Of a stretch of DNA of 64,000 nt, positions 55,009 through 64,000 are shown one piece after another (the first letter of the stretch is position 1; each line of letters begins with the position of its first letter). A program made the position numbers and the translations under genes. Location: the NCBI GenBank assembly GCA_017654935.2, contig CM065697.1, forward strand, positions 46,174,209-46,238,208. Direction: 5' to 3'. The notes below the pieces were generated by a model. That model saw nothing but the letters and a program-made list of their open reading frames with translations, ran no database searches and was not told the DNA's origin. Source of the stretch: Phymorhynchus buccinoides. Its lineage: Eukaryota > Mollusca > Gastropoda > Neogastropoda > Raphitomidae.

Positions 55009-55226
55009 TAGGGGAAGACGGGGTAAAAAGCGCATGGGCGGGTAAGAAGCCCACCCCAGTTATCTCATGAAATGAAGCAAATTTCAGTCTCATTTTGCCC
55101 ATGAGACGAGCGTTAATGTCTAGCATTCGTCTCATGGGCAACTTTGACTGACATTTTCTTTATTTCATGAGATAATTGGGGTGGGCTTCTTACCCGCCCA
55201 TGCGCTTTTTACCCCGTCTTCCCCTA
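55009..55226. mobile_element. Palindromic MITE (family P), complete, copy B
   Basis: Counterpart of 21479-21696; TA flanks on both sides. Confidence 0.9.
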
Positions 55227-55544
55227 TATACGTAAAGTAAATGAGTGCATACTTACAATGACACATGTGTGTACATGCGCGTGCGCGCATGAGTGTGTGT
55301 GTGTGTTTTTGTGTGTGTGTGTGCGCGCGTGCGTGTGCGCGCGTGGGCACACACGCACAAAATAACACCCATACACACACATTGGATCAAATCAACAATC
55401 AACAATACGTAAGGTTGAATGAACAATTTCGTGTAATGTCTTTGTGATGCCTAAGCGAAAGACGACATTACATCACTTATAGTAAAAGTGAACAGAAAGA
55501 AACAACTAAACCCCTTACAAATCAATCTTTGATCAACCTTTGTA
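55227..55544. other. Flank with (TG)n tract, copy B of 21697-22016
   Basis: TG/GC-rich tract at 55285-55350, then CATCACTTATAGTAAAAGTG and the stretch that also borders the receptor gene at 61259-61325. Confidence 0.6.
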
Positions 55545-56917
55545 TGTAAACCACCCTTTCAGACCTACCCTAGTGGGGCAGCACAGTTACAGAAAGGGTG
55601 TCGGGTTCGGGGTAGATAGGTTAGGATTTCCTTTAAAAAAGGTAGAAAGAGAAAAGAGATTTTAAGAAGAAAGAATTGAAGAGGGTGAAGGAGTTCAGTA
55701 GACTTTCACAACGAGGGATACACAATAAACCAAAGAAGACAATTTGGAATTTTCACTCTTTAATCAATCTACTAAACTACAAAAGAAATAAAAGTATATC
55801 ATAAAAGGAAAGGATATAAAAGGATAACTAAATAAAAGGCTAAGAAAAGGAAAGGAAACTAAGTAAAAGGACTCTAGCAACAATGCGACCTGTAACAACA
55901 ATGACATAGCACAAGCATACAACAACAGGCTCACAATGAACTAGAATAATAAAAGAGTGTTACGATCAACATCCTTAAAACAATAACATGAAAATCAACG
56001 ATGAACATAATAGGGATATCTTCTCAGCAATCAACAAATTAATTATCATCACAGGGAGATAATCCCTGGACACTCTCGAGGATTACTTATAGCAAGCTTA
56101 GTCCCTTGTTTTGGATTTGCATAGGTTAGTTACAGAGAAAAAACTATCCAGAACAATGACACACGTTTAACGCCATCAGTTAAACCTAAGCTATCCAAGC
56201 CGAAATTATCACTTTCTGAAATTCAGATTAACTTCAACAAGTTTTACATCTATCCTCGTGTCTTATTAACCATCCTTTGATTCAATCAATCACGATAATC
56301 CCAAATAACATCGTCAATAGCATTCAATACACGACAATTACCAATACACATAAAGATAAGCTAACAGTATGACTTTCTATCATTAAACAACAAGAAAGCA
56401 CATGTTTCCGTTTACCTTCAACCCATTAGACCTAGTCTCAATGAACTCCTTCATTTAGACCATGACCATCCCTTTCAACAAAGGCCCTACTCAACAAATG
56501 GACCTCACCTCCCTTAGCAGTACAAAAGGGGCCAATACAAAAAGCCGCCAAGGAGGCCTACTTTTGTCCACTCCCTCAGGCAACTGTCCACTACAGCTCG
56601 CCTGACCCGACTCTAAGCTTATCAAGTGGCCAAGAACTCGTGGATAATTCTACTATTCAATTAAACCGTCTCGCCCTTATTCAAACACAATAAACTCCAT
56701 CAAATTACCTAGGTAACAAATCTGCCTAGATCATCTTACAATGATACTCTCTAACCTAACAAAACAGCAAAAGTATATACATCATCAAACAATCATGATC
56801 ATCTCAACTAACAAAGCTACACAATCGTGGAAGGTTAAGTCATCCATAAACAGAAAATAATACTAACCTTCACTGACACACATTATGAGAGATTTGACTC
56901 TCTCAACAATAATCGAG

Positions 56918-56967
<50 letters not shown>

Positions 56968-56971
56968 GAGT

Positions 56972-57022
<51 letters not shown>

Positions 57023-57730
57023 AATGACGTCTATGGACACATGTTTGGATCAAAACTATTAATCCGATTTCAATTCAATTTGGTTTTCTTCCAATACAAC
57101 GCTTTAACAGAAAGAAGATCTCAATTGAATTTTACGCGAAATCCCATTTCCCTTAGAAATATCGGAAATGCATATTACAACATGGCAATCTTTATCTCAC
57201 AAAATCAATCACGAACTAGAAAATCAAAGTCCCAAAATGTCAATGCTCACACACACATCCCAGGCAAAGGACTGACCACCAGCTACAGACTTCAGAGTCT
57301 TCAGAGCAAGTTCAGACTTCTGCTGCTGGTCATACAAGAGAAAGCCTAGAATACTTTCACGGAATATATAGCAAGCTTCTACCCACATTTAGCCCTCAGA
57401 TCCCAATACCTAATCCCATTGGATATCTGACCAGTGGTTCGTTTCTGATTGGTCACTTTAGCAAACAGTTTAATTTCATTGGTTTGAACATTTCACCTCT
57501 TTAGTAGGTTATGACATTCCTTGTGGACAACGACAAACGCCCCATCTGTACAGATAGCCCTGGGCAGCTGGGGGAATGAACTGAAACAAAGTTCCTAGCA
57601 AACCCTCCCAGACAAGTATGGCTAAATCTCTGAGGTTCTCATTTAACCTACCTCGAAGGCTAGGGTAGGGTGTGGGCACTTCACAATCACAAAGGCCAAG
57701 GTGATTAAAGCTTAAGAAAAGATTTGGGCA
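55545..57730 (-). mobile_element. 3' LTR of the Gypsy-type retrotransposon, copy B
   Basis: Counterpart of 22017-24187 with the same inferred ends and polypurine tract. The GA tract (56915-57021) is interrupted. Confidence 0.75.
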
Positions 57731-58302
57731 TCCCTCCCCCCTCTGTGGACAGTCAGACTGGCGCCTATTGTCCACTCAAACCGAACTTGTAAATCTACTT
57801 AGGGGAGACTTTCACACACCCTGGGGATACCTGTGTCTATACACTCGAGACAGACAAGGAAACAACCACACCCACATACAAACACAAGTACAAACGCTTA
57901 CGTGTTGCATACACACACACACAACCGCATAAGCATAACTAGTACACTTTTTACAAGGGTGTACACATACCCCTCCAGAGTGAGATGTTTCCCACAAAAA
58001 TTAACAAAATTTTGGAAACATCGACACCCAAAATATTAAACAATCAAAAAAAGCAACAACAAAAAACTCTCCAAATTCATTTCTGGTACAATTCCAGAAC
58101 TTCAAAGTACCTGGACAAAAACTAAAAAGAATCCAAGCACAAAGGCATCATCATCAAGAAAAGCAACATCAAAAACAACATCTGTCCCATGCATGAAAAC
58201 AATGCTGCAAAAATATACCTAAATACACAAAATGTATCAAAGCAAAAAGATGACTGCAACTTCAACCATTGGTTAACAAAAACTGAACCATGGACCTATC
58301 AT
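57731..58302 (-). other. Retrotransposon internal noncoding region, copy B
   Basis: Polypurine tract and A-rich spacer between the LTR and the integrase stop, as in copy A. Confidence 0.6.
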
Positions 58303-59445
58303 TTAGGCTTGACCTAACATTGTCCTAAGTACAGCTAATACCTGTTTAGCCGCCCCAGCCTTCTGTTTCCCCAGCCTACTCTCTATTAGGTTTTCTAGGG
58401 CATCTGTGTGTTCCACGACCAGACTCAGTGACTCTACCTGGCTCCCATTGAAGTCTGTATAACGGTTGACTGGCTTCCTTGACCTACCAGACCGCCGTGG
58501 AAGATCTGTCTCTGCTCCAGATTCTGCTGGAGATGAATCTCCATCTGTGTCTTCAGAATCCCCCACCTGCGAAGTTTCTTCCTCCAGTTCATCCTGATCA
58601 TTCAATGGAGCGTCTGGGAGTCTGTCACCAGTTTCAACCTCAGTGTGCTCATCAGAGTCAGCCAAATCCTCCGACTCAAACTGAGGTAAAACTATTTCCT
58701 GCAGCTCAGAACCCATTATCTCACCACTGGCTGACACTGTAGGAACAAACGGTTCAGCCTCAGGTCTGAGTGCTGGCCCTGGCTGAGGTTCATAAAATAA
58801 GGATGCAAGTGTATCCTCATCGTCAGACTCTTCTTCCTGCTTACCAATGATTGGCTCTCTGTGTTTCTCTTCGATGGTTCGTTTGACAACTGGTTGTTCA
58901 AACTCCCCAATAGCTCCTACAGGAAGAAGAAGATTTCTGTGTAAAGTCCTATTTGGGCCTTTACTACCTTCTGGTCTGAGAGTGTACACTGGGAGTTCAT
59001 GATGACGGGAGATCACCACATAGACGTCCCGCTCCCAGCGATCATCCACCTTGGATGTAACCCTCGGTCCTAGCTTCCTTACAAGACAGCGGTCACCTGG
59101 TTCCAAGGCATTGGCATGGGCCCGCAGATCATAACGAGCCTTATTCCGTGCTGCTCCTTTCTGCACATTAGCAGAAGCAAGGTCATATGCGCGTTTGAGG
59201 TTCAACTTCATGCTCTTGACATAATCAGTCATGGAAGTCGTCTTTCTTTCAAAAGAGATCCCAAACGCTAAGTCAATGGGAAGTTTGGGCTGCCGCCCAA
59301 AGAAGAGATAGAACGGACTGTAGCCTGTGCTCTGGTGAACGCAACAATTATATGCGTGGACACATGCCTGCAGGTGTTTACGCCAGTCCTTCTTCTTTTC
59401 TTCTTCCAAACTGCGGAGCATTCCTATGAGGGTCCTGTTCCACCT
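58303..59445 (-). pseudogene. Truncated Gypsy-type integrase C-terminus, copy B
   Basis: Open for about 380 codons from RWNRTLIGMLRSLEEEKKKD to the stop, without the stop codon and 8-bp deletion seen in copy A. It carries the core end (VHQSTGYSPFYLFFGRQPK), the GPY/F-like module (GDRCLVRKLGPRV, RWERDVYVV, TLHRNLLLPVG) and the acidic tail. The 5' side is lost: the sequence changes at 59445 to the 3' end of a receptor-gene fragment, so the enzyme is incomplete. The first codons of the open frame (MLAN) belong to the fused sequence. Confidence 0.85.
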
Positions 59446-60190
59446 GTTTGCTAACATGACTGACAGGTTCGGACCGATGCCGACGAGACCTGTTCAAAGC
59501 GATATCATTCTCTCGTTCCCTTCTCTCCTGCTCTATCAAAGCACGAGTCTCCTCACCTCCTCTCCCTGCATTCTGAGGCTCGATGGAATCAATGTCATCA
59601 GAGCGAAGGAAAGCATGGTCACCTCTAGGGGAATGCGATAGATTTCTCGTTGCTAGTGCTGATGGATCTCCTTCAACTGGGGCCTCAGTAACTGACCCGC
59701 CCTCAGCACCACGTAAGCCTGTGTCAGAGTGAAGGATAGCATGGTCACCTCTAGGGGAATGCGATGGAGTTCTCATTGCTTGTGCTGGTGGATCTCCTTT
59801 GACTGGAGCCTCAGGGACTGACCCACCCTCAGCACCACGTAAGCCTGTGTCAGAGTGAAGGATAGCATGGCCACCTCTAGGGGAATGCGATGGAGTTCTC
59901 ATTGCTTGTGCTGGTGGATCTCCTTTGACTGGAGCCTCAGGAACTGACCCGCCCTCAGCACCACGTAAGCCTGTGTCAGAGTGAAGGATAGCATGGTCAC
60001 CTCTAGGGGAATGCGATGGAGTTCTCATTGCTAGTGCTGATGGCTCTCCTTTAACTGGAGCCTCAGGGACTGACCCGCCCTCAGCACCACGTAAGTCTGT
60101 GAAGTCTTCATGGTCTGAATTGGGGGATGAATTCTTCAGGGGAAGCGAAACAATGCCAGGCTGGTCAAGCCCTTTGCGTTCTTTACTCTT
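59445..60190 (-). pseudogene. 3' fragment of a second receptor gene, four repeats, copy B
   Basis: The frame enters at SKSKERKGLDQPGIVSLPLK near 60190, then four 42-residue repeats (against three, two and two at the other sites) and the charged C-terminal region. It then runs into the integrase remnant as VSHVSKQVEQDPHRN and ends GLA. Signal peptide, Ig, FN3-like and membrane parts are absent. The 5' side is fused to sequence that, in copy A, lies upstream of the intact gene (30590-30840). Confidence 0.85.
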
Positions 60191-60799
60191 AGCAGAAGAA
60201 ACAAATATGAGTGCCTGTACTTTTGTGTTGGTGGTAGAGAGACTGTCCAGCCTTTTATTTTCAGCAGCAATGGCAAAGAGGAAAAGGCAATTCATTTCTT
60301 TAAGAAGATAAATACAAATAACTGAATATGTGGACGAAAATCCACATAAACAAAAGCAAACGACTGATAAAAAGCTGCATGGGTGGACAGTAAATGGTAA
60401 TAGTTCAGTACAAGAAAGGTGAAGGGGTGCGTATTTCATAACAGTGAAACAGTGCATTTTTTTCCCTTTTTTTCATGCACCAAATTAGGTAAAAGCATTT
60501 TCTCTTTGTTTTATGTTTCTGTTTGTCTTTTATTTTATTTTTTTCTCTTTTATTTTTTCCCTTTTCCCCCATTCAAATCGGTTATAAGAAAACAAATTCA
60601 AAATGTTTTCTTATATCTGAGTATCGGATATAACATAAGAAAACAACAAAATTATCTCCCTTCGATTTTCTTATAACCGGGTTTGACTGTATATGCATTG
60701 CATGTTCACATGTCTGGACATTTTCTTTTCTTCCTTCTTTCTTCCCTTTCCTTATGTTTTTTTGCTTTTGTTTTCAATTGTGTGTGCAGGTGTGTGTGC

Positions 60800-60846
<47 letters not shown>

Positions 60847-61040
60847 CGTGCATGTGTGTGTGAGTGGGCGCGCGCGCGCGGGTGTGTGTGTGTGTGAGTG
60901 AGCGTGTGTGTGCGTGTGTGCGCGTGCGTGCGCGCGTGTGTGTGTGCGCGCGCGCGCGCGCGCGCGCGCGTGTGTGTGTGTGTGTTTCCTCCCCCGGCTT
61001 TCTCTCCCTCTCCACTCCTACCCCTCTCTCTCCCTCCCTT
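60191..61040. other. Mosaic of receptor-gene upstream sequences
   Basis: 60200-60450 matches 30594-30830 (ATGAGTGCCTGTACTTTTGT onward), and 60460-61035 matches 31362-31872 with the DNA-transposon right end (TATAACCGGGTTTGACTG, ending 60689) and the TG tract at 60788-60985. In copy A these pieces lie 5' of the receptor gene. Here they abut the fragment's repeats, which suggests a deletion that removed the gene body of a former paralog. Confidence 0.75.
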
Positions 61041-61258
61041 TAGGGGAAGACGGGGTAAAAAGCGCATGGGCGGGTAAGAAGCCCATGCCAATTATCTCAT
61101 GAAATGAAGCAAATTTCAGTCTCATTTTGCCCATGAGACGAGCGTTAATGTCTAGCATTCGTCTCATGGGCAAATTTGACTGACATTTTCTTTATTTCAT
61201 GAGATAATTGGGGTGGGCTTCTTACCCGCCCATGCGCTTTTTACCCCGTCTTCCCCTA
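61041..61258. mobile_element. Palindromic MITE (family P), complete, copy B
   Basis: TA-flanked full copy, corresponding to the truncated one at 26536-26728 in copy A. Confidence 0.9.
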
Positions 61259-61456
61259 CATCACTTATACTTATAGTAAAAGTGAACAGAAACAAACAAC
61301 TAAACCCCTTACAAATCAATCTTTGATCAATCTTTGTATGTACCAGTTTTAGAAGAAGGGGAAAAGGAGGGAGGGGGGGGGGGTGGGTGGTGGTGGAGGA
61401 AGGAAAAGTTTTCCTTTTGCGTGTTCGGCTTGTAATAGATTGTGGGTATCAAATGG
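61259..61456. other. Duplicated flank with G-rich tract, copy B
   Basis: Counterpart of 26729-26929. The G run is short and broken by GGTGGGTGGTGGTGG. The uninterrupted TTTGTATGTACCAG at 61323-61336 acts as an empty-site model for the LTR insertion at 22017. Confidence 0.65.
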
Positions 61457-61670
61457 TGAAGACGGGGTAAAAAGCCCATGGGCGGGTAAGAAGCCCATGC
61501 CAATTATCTCATAAAATGAAGCAAATTTCAGTCACATTTTGCCCATGAGACGAGTGTTAATGTTTAGCATTTGTCTCATGCGCAAATTTGACTGACATTT
61601 TCTTTATTTCATGAGATAATTGACATGGGCTTCTTACCCGCCCATGGGCTTTTTATCCCGTCTTCACCTA
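61457..61670. mobile_element. Palindromic MITE, variant 2, copy B
   Basis: Full-length variant with GTGTTAATGTTTAGCATTTG in the loop. About 40 bp of ordinary sequence separates it from the receptor-gene stop, unlike in copy A. Confidence 0.85.
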
Positions 61671-61710
61671 ATTTTGCATGATCCTTCGTTATTATTTTTC
61701 CGATTGTTTG

Positions 61711-63321
61711 CTAACATGACTTGACAGGTTCGGACCGATGCCAACGAGGCCTGTTCAAAGTGATATCATTCTCTTGTTCCCCTTTCTCCTGCTCCATCAA
61801 AGCACGAGTCTCCTCACCTCCTCTCCATGCATTCTGAGGCTCGATGGAATCAATGTCATCAGAGCGAAGGAAAGCATGGTCACCTCTAGGGGAATGCGAT
61901 AGATTTCTCGTTGCTAGTGCTGATGGCTCTCCTTTGACTGGAGCCTCAGGAACTGACCCGCCCTCAGCACCACGTAAGCCTGTGTCAGAGTGAAGGAAAG
62001 CATGGTCACCTCTAGGGGAATGCGATGGAGTTCTCATTGCTAGTACTGATGGCTCTCCTTTAACTGGAGCCACAGGGACTGACCCGCCCTCAGCACCACG
62101 TAAGCCTGTGAAGTCTTCATGGTCTGAATTGGGGGATGAATTCTTCAGGGGAAGCGAAACAATGCCAGGCTGGTCAAGCCCTTTGCGTTCTTTACTCTTA
62201 GACCGGGGTGGTGATGACAACTTTTCTGGTTTGCTCGCAGATAGAGTTTGATCGTTGTTTTTACTTTCGTTGTTGTTGTTGGAACTTGCGGAATCTTGTG
62301 GTTGAGCTGAGAAGCGAGAATCGTCACGGCATCTGCCAGCCTTGAAGGTACCAAAAACAGTCAACAGAACAACAATTACGATTAAACAAAACAAGACCAA
62401 AACGATGATAAACCGGGTAGAATATGACTGACTATCTTCAGAAGAAGTGGGGCAGATATTAGTGTCCGGGCTTCCTGCCCTCTGACAGCATGTGCAGGAG
62501 ACCTCGTGGTCTCCTTGGCATGCTGGGTAAGGCACGCGGCACGAGTAACGGTAAGACAAACTGTGTGGATTGTGGTCTCCTCTCTGCACGTACAGCACCA
62601 CCGACATGTTGTCCCTGTCATAGGCATTGAACCTGCTCAGCACGACAGTTGACGTGTACTGAAAATGACGCAACCCGTTGGTTGTGTACAGAGACGTAGA
62701 AGGCTCAGCACCATGTCCTTCATTATCCACAAACCTGCGAGACACAGTGGCTTCCGTGAATTTTCCGCTGCTGGGTTTCTTCCATGTCACGTGAACCTGG
62801 TGTGTGTCAATAATCTCCGCGCTAAAACCATCCACGGTCTTAGGCTGGTTGCCCAGGTGATTGGATACGAAGTTCTGATCCACGACTATCTCTGACGCGA
62901 GCTTGGAATGTTGGTGGTCTGTGTCGGTATAGACCACGGTACAGAAGTAGCGGCCCAGATCTTGGTCAGTGACTGGGATGGCAAAGTCCAAAGACACATC
63001 TGTGGTGCTCCAGTCTCCCTGGAAGAACACGTTGTGGACGGGGAACATGAGATCGTTGACCTTGGGCGCCGCCATGTTGGAGGTCATGGTCACCAGACTG
63101 ATGTTGGAACGCACGCTTCGATGGGGAACAAACGCGGTGATTCTTAAGTCGTGGACCGCTGCACAGAAGTGTGAGACCCCTGGCGGAGGTTTGCACTGCA
63201 GGTGGAGCACTTTGGCCCCGCGGTCCACGGTCAGCCATGGAGAGGGCAGGTCAGAGGTCAAATCCCGGCCTTGGACAGAGCTCAGGCTCAGAGCAGTGAG
63301 CAGCAGGAGACGTAGCCTCAT
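61711..63321 (-). CDS. Ig/FN3-like type I membrane protein, copy B
   Basis: 536 codons, the same architecture as 27081-29048: signal peptide (1-18), Ig-like domain with Cys43 and YFC, FN3-like domain, cysteine-rich stem, membrane helix at about 304-326 and a repeat-bearing tail. Against copy A it has scattered substitutions in the ectodomain (FFQGDWS, FAIP, TVVYTD). Its membrane segment is very different (RFIIVLVLFCLIVIVV in place of HHIFFALFLVCFIVNFV). It lacks 55 residues after DDSRF and has two repeats instead of three. One extra T near 61722 shifts the end to EPVKSC, so the VSHVSKQ ending is lost. Start chosen as in copy A. Functional status and ligand are unknown. Confidence 0.8.
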   Translation of the reverse strand: MRLRLLLLTALSLSSVQGRDLTSDLPSPWLTVDRGAKVLHLQCKPPPGVSHFCAAVHDLRITAFVPHRSVRSNISLVTMTSNMAAPKVNDLMFPVHNVFFQGDWSTTDVSLDFAIPVTDQDLGRYFCTVVYTDTDHQHSKLASEIVVDQNFVSNHLGNQPKTVDGFSAEIIDTHQVHVTWKKPSSGKFTEATVSRRFVDNEGHGAEPSTSLYTTNGLRHFQYTSTVVLSRFNAYDRDNMSVVLYVQRGDHNPHSLSYRYSCRVPYPACQGDHEVSCTCCQRAGSPDTNICPTSSEDSQSYSTRFIIVLVLFCLIVIVVLLTVFGTFKAGRCRDDSRFSAQPQDSASSNNNNESKNNDQTLSASKPEKLSSPPRSKSKERKGLDQPGIVSLPLKNSSPNSDHEDFTGLRGAEGGSVPVAPVKGEPSVLAMRTPSHSPRGDHAFLHSDTGLRGAEGGSVPEAPVKGEPSALATRNLSHSPRGDHAFLRSDDIDSIEPQNAWRGGEETRALMEQEKGEQENDITLNRPRWHRSEPVKSC

Positions 63322-63446
63322 GGTCACCAGGAGATGAGCCCTGGAAATCAAATAAGTTGGTCTTAAATCCACACTGTGCCTATGTCGTTTTATTTTATGA
63401 ATAATGTCAGAATTATACCCATATGAAGTTTGATCTTTACGTACTG

Positions 63447-63447
<1 letters not shown>

Positions 63448-63505
<58 letters not shown>
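63448..63505. repeat. (CA)n microsatellite, copy B
   Basis: CA run upstream of the receptor gene with one CATACACACATC end. Confidence 0.97.
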
Positions 63506-63509
<4 letters not shown>

Positions 63510-63518
63510 ACATCATAA

Positions 63519-63700
63519 ACGGAACAGCCCCAAATAAAATAATAAGTTCCTTTACATTAAATGAAAATCGACATACTCATAAGCTTTCATTTCCTAAACC
63601 CCATAATGATCTGTTCAAATCCAGCTTGACATACTCTGGGGGAAACACATGGAACAACTTGCCATCATTCTTGAAATCATGTCCATCTGGTTGATAAATT
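63519..63700 (+). pseudogene. Short LINE RT C-terminal fragment, copy B
   Basis: Counterpart of 29275-29457, with TCCAGCTTGACATACTCTGG and GGAACAACTTGCCATC. Only the last codons of a LINE polymerase. Confidence 0.72.
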
Positions 63701-63725
63701 GTAATCTTACATTATTGACTGTTTA

Positions 63726-64000
63726 CAGTCGAACCCGCTTATAAGAAAACCCGCTTATAAGAAAGCAATTTTTTCCCCCCCGTCCGAACTCCTTCTTTCT
63801 TATGTATTATCAAAACTCGGATATAAGAAAACCGCTTATAAGAAAACTCGGTTATAATGAAGCAAATTCGTTCTCCCACCCGCAATGTAAACTCGGATAT
63901 AAGAAAATGATTTCATACAAGGGAGTTGGTTTGCAGTTCATTTTCTTACAAAAGCGATTTTTTTAAAATTAGGGCATGAACTGAAAGGATGTTCCAAAAA
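63726..64000. mobile_element. Left part of the CTTATAAGAAA-box DNA transposon, copy B
   Basis: Starts CAGTCGAACCCGCTTATAAG after TA, as at 29488, and runs off the window. One CTTATAAGAAACCCG unit fewer than copy A near 63740. Confidence 0.75.

Larger units (their letters stand above)
44204..64000 (+). repeat. Segmental duplication, copy B
   Basis: Matches 12773-29780 in order and orientation through to the last base of the window, where it is still matching (CATGAACTGAAAGGATGTTC). Unique to B: the 48346-52242 block, the minisatellite expansion near 53800-54560, and the fusion at 59445-61040. It lacks the LTR-like insertion of copy A. Confidence 0.95.

Overview
The window is animal genomic DNA, most likely a marine mollusc and probably a gastropod. 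Evidence: coding exons are sparse and split by introns. (CA)n/(TG)n tracts are everywhere. There are tRNA-headed SINEs with a conserved metazoan-type tail, several LINE groups with tandem-repeat 3' ends, long-LTR retroelements and many TA-target MITEs. The species assignment is inference; the repeat content is seen directly.

The largest structure is a duplication. Positions 12773 to about 29780 (copy A) recur in the same order and strand at 44204-64000 (copy B). Copy B begins at the first base after a run of exactly 500 N (43704-44203). The copies are near identical over long stretches but differ by discrete events: a 2.46 kb LTR-like insertion only in A with a clean empty site in B, a 3.9 kb block only in B, a minisatellite burst in B, and rearrangements beside the Ig-like gene. 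This can be an unpurged second haplotype joined by a scaffolding gap, or a real tandem duplication.

Layout. 1-10 kb: AT-rich noncoding DNA with MITEs, a SINE and a 78-bp minisatellite array interrupted by a 1.8 kb LTR-like insertion. 10.2-13 kb: two phase-matched minus-strand exons of an unrecognised single-pass membrane protein; its first coding exon recurs in copy B. 13-22 kb: LINE and SINE remnants, palindromic MITEs and an LTR-like insertion. 22-26 kb: a 5'-truncated Gypsy-type LTR retrotransposon with a broken integrase end. 26-29 kb: a minus-strand gene for a secreted-pathway, Ig/FN3-like type I membrane protein with 42-residue cytoplasmic repeats, plus a fragment of a second copy. 29.5-31.6 kb: a DNA transposon with many CTTATAAGAAA boxes. 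33-43 kb: an I-group non-LTR retrotransposon with ORF1 intact and ORF2 broken by three frameshifts, flanked by AT-rich DNA with GC-rich structured islands. 44.2-64 kb: copy B of the 12.8-29.8 kb region.

The Ig-like gene (27081-29048 and 61711-63321) is the best candidate for interesting biology. Its copies differ in the transmembrane segment, in repeat number, by a 55-residue cytoplasmic deletion and in their C-termini. In copy A the C-terminus is read from a palindromic MITE. Nothing links this gene functionally to the membrane protein at 10-13 kb.
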